From Meloidogyne chitwoodi (lineage: Eukaryota; Nematoda; Chromadorea; Rhabditida; Meloidogynidae), in NCBI GenBank assembly GCA_015183035.1, contig JACZZP010000007.1, positions 1,674,001 to 1,738,000 on the forward strand: 64,000 nt of DNA, written 5' to 3'. Positions 63,782 to 64,000 of the stretch are shown here, one piece after another. How positions within the stretch are numbered: the stretch's first letter is position 1; each line of letters opens with the position of its first letter. Made by a program: the position numbers and the translations under genes. The notes beneath the pieces were generated by a model. It saw only the letters and a program-made list of their open reading frames with translations, was not told where the DNA came from and searched no databases.

Positions 63782-64000
63782 GTATTAAAAAAAAATTTTT
63801 TTAATTTAAAATTCTTGTATAATACCTAATTTCAAATTTAGATATACTATAAGTATATTTAATTAAAATAATTTTGTTTTTAAATACAATCTTTTTTGGT
63901 CATATATTTTCCCTCGCTCCTCCAAATATAATTTTTCTTGAAAGTTAAAAAGTTTTTTTTACTTTAAATAACAATTTCTATATAATTAACTTTTTTAAAC
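63782..64000. other. Intron or downstream sequence of the NSY-1 gene at the window edge
   Basis: It follows the last visible donor (63782). AT-rich, with no further exon that can be supported before the window ends. Confidence 0.5.

Overview
The window is nuclear DNA of a small-genome nematode, most likely a plant-parasitic tylenchid such as a root-knot nematode (Meloidogyne). The evidence is very AT-rich spacer DNA, many short introns of about 30-60 bases with GT..TTTTAG borders, nematode-type gene families (a WAGO-like Argonaute, PKC-3, NSY-1, an anion-type Cys-loop channel, a short F-box protein) and abundant foldback and miniature transposons. The genus is inferred from style and gene content only. 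All gene models were spliced by hand from reading frame, splice signals and family similarity. Exon phases were checked and are consistent in every model except the last exon of the ligand-gated channel.

Layout. 1-820: foldback element, then AT-rich spacer. 4185-6085 (+): Atos/FAM214 homologue. 7404-8524 (+): methylthioribulose-1-phosphate dehydratase (APIP/MtnB). 8898-10546 (-): divergent PP1-type phosphatase, divergent to 10986-13044 (+): EBP1/PA2G4 homologue. 13515-14608 (+): Tyr-rich orphan. 14692-15594 (-): short coiled-coil protein. 17194-21214 (-): 957-residue Argonaute lacking the slicer residues. 24728-26284 (-): two-domain FLYWCH-like protein with poly-Q. 26370-27560: purine-skewed, GC-richer island without a convincing gene. 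28107-32612 (-): Cys-loop chloride-type channel. 34689-36899 (-): cytochrome P450. 37333-41570 (+): atypical protein kinase C (PKC-3), with nested transposons in one intron.

The right-hand 23 kb is the most unusual part. It holds two copies of the 5' half of an NSY-1/ASK1 MAP3K gene. Copy B (58576 to beyond the window) runs on into a complete kinase domain. Copy A (49109-52017) stops before the kinase, and its last exon splices in frame onto an F-box gene (52070-54816), giving a predicted 1012-residue ASK1-regulatory-region/F-box chimera. A relic of the PKC-3 last exon sits upstream of copy B (56394-56438), which shows that an old tandem duplication carried the PKC-3 tail plus the NSY-1 head. 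The core of the two NSY-1 copies reads as essentially identical over about 2.4 kb including introns, while homologous sequence on both sides has diverged, a pattern expected from gene conversion (or an assembly artefact).

The spacers of the duplication hold many mobile elements whose borders can be read directly. There are hAT-like miniature elements with 8-bp target duplications and element-specific short repeats, TA-flanked elements, and large foldbacks. For one TA element the other duplicate copy preserves the empty site.
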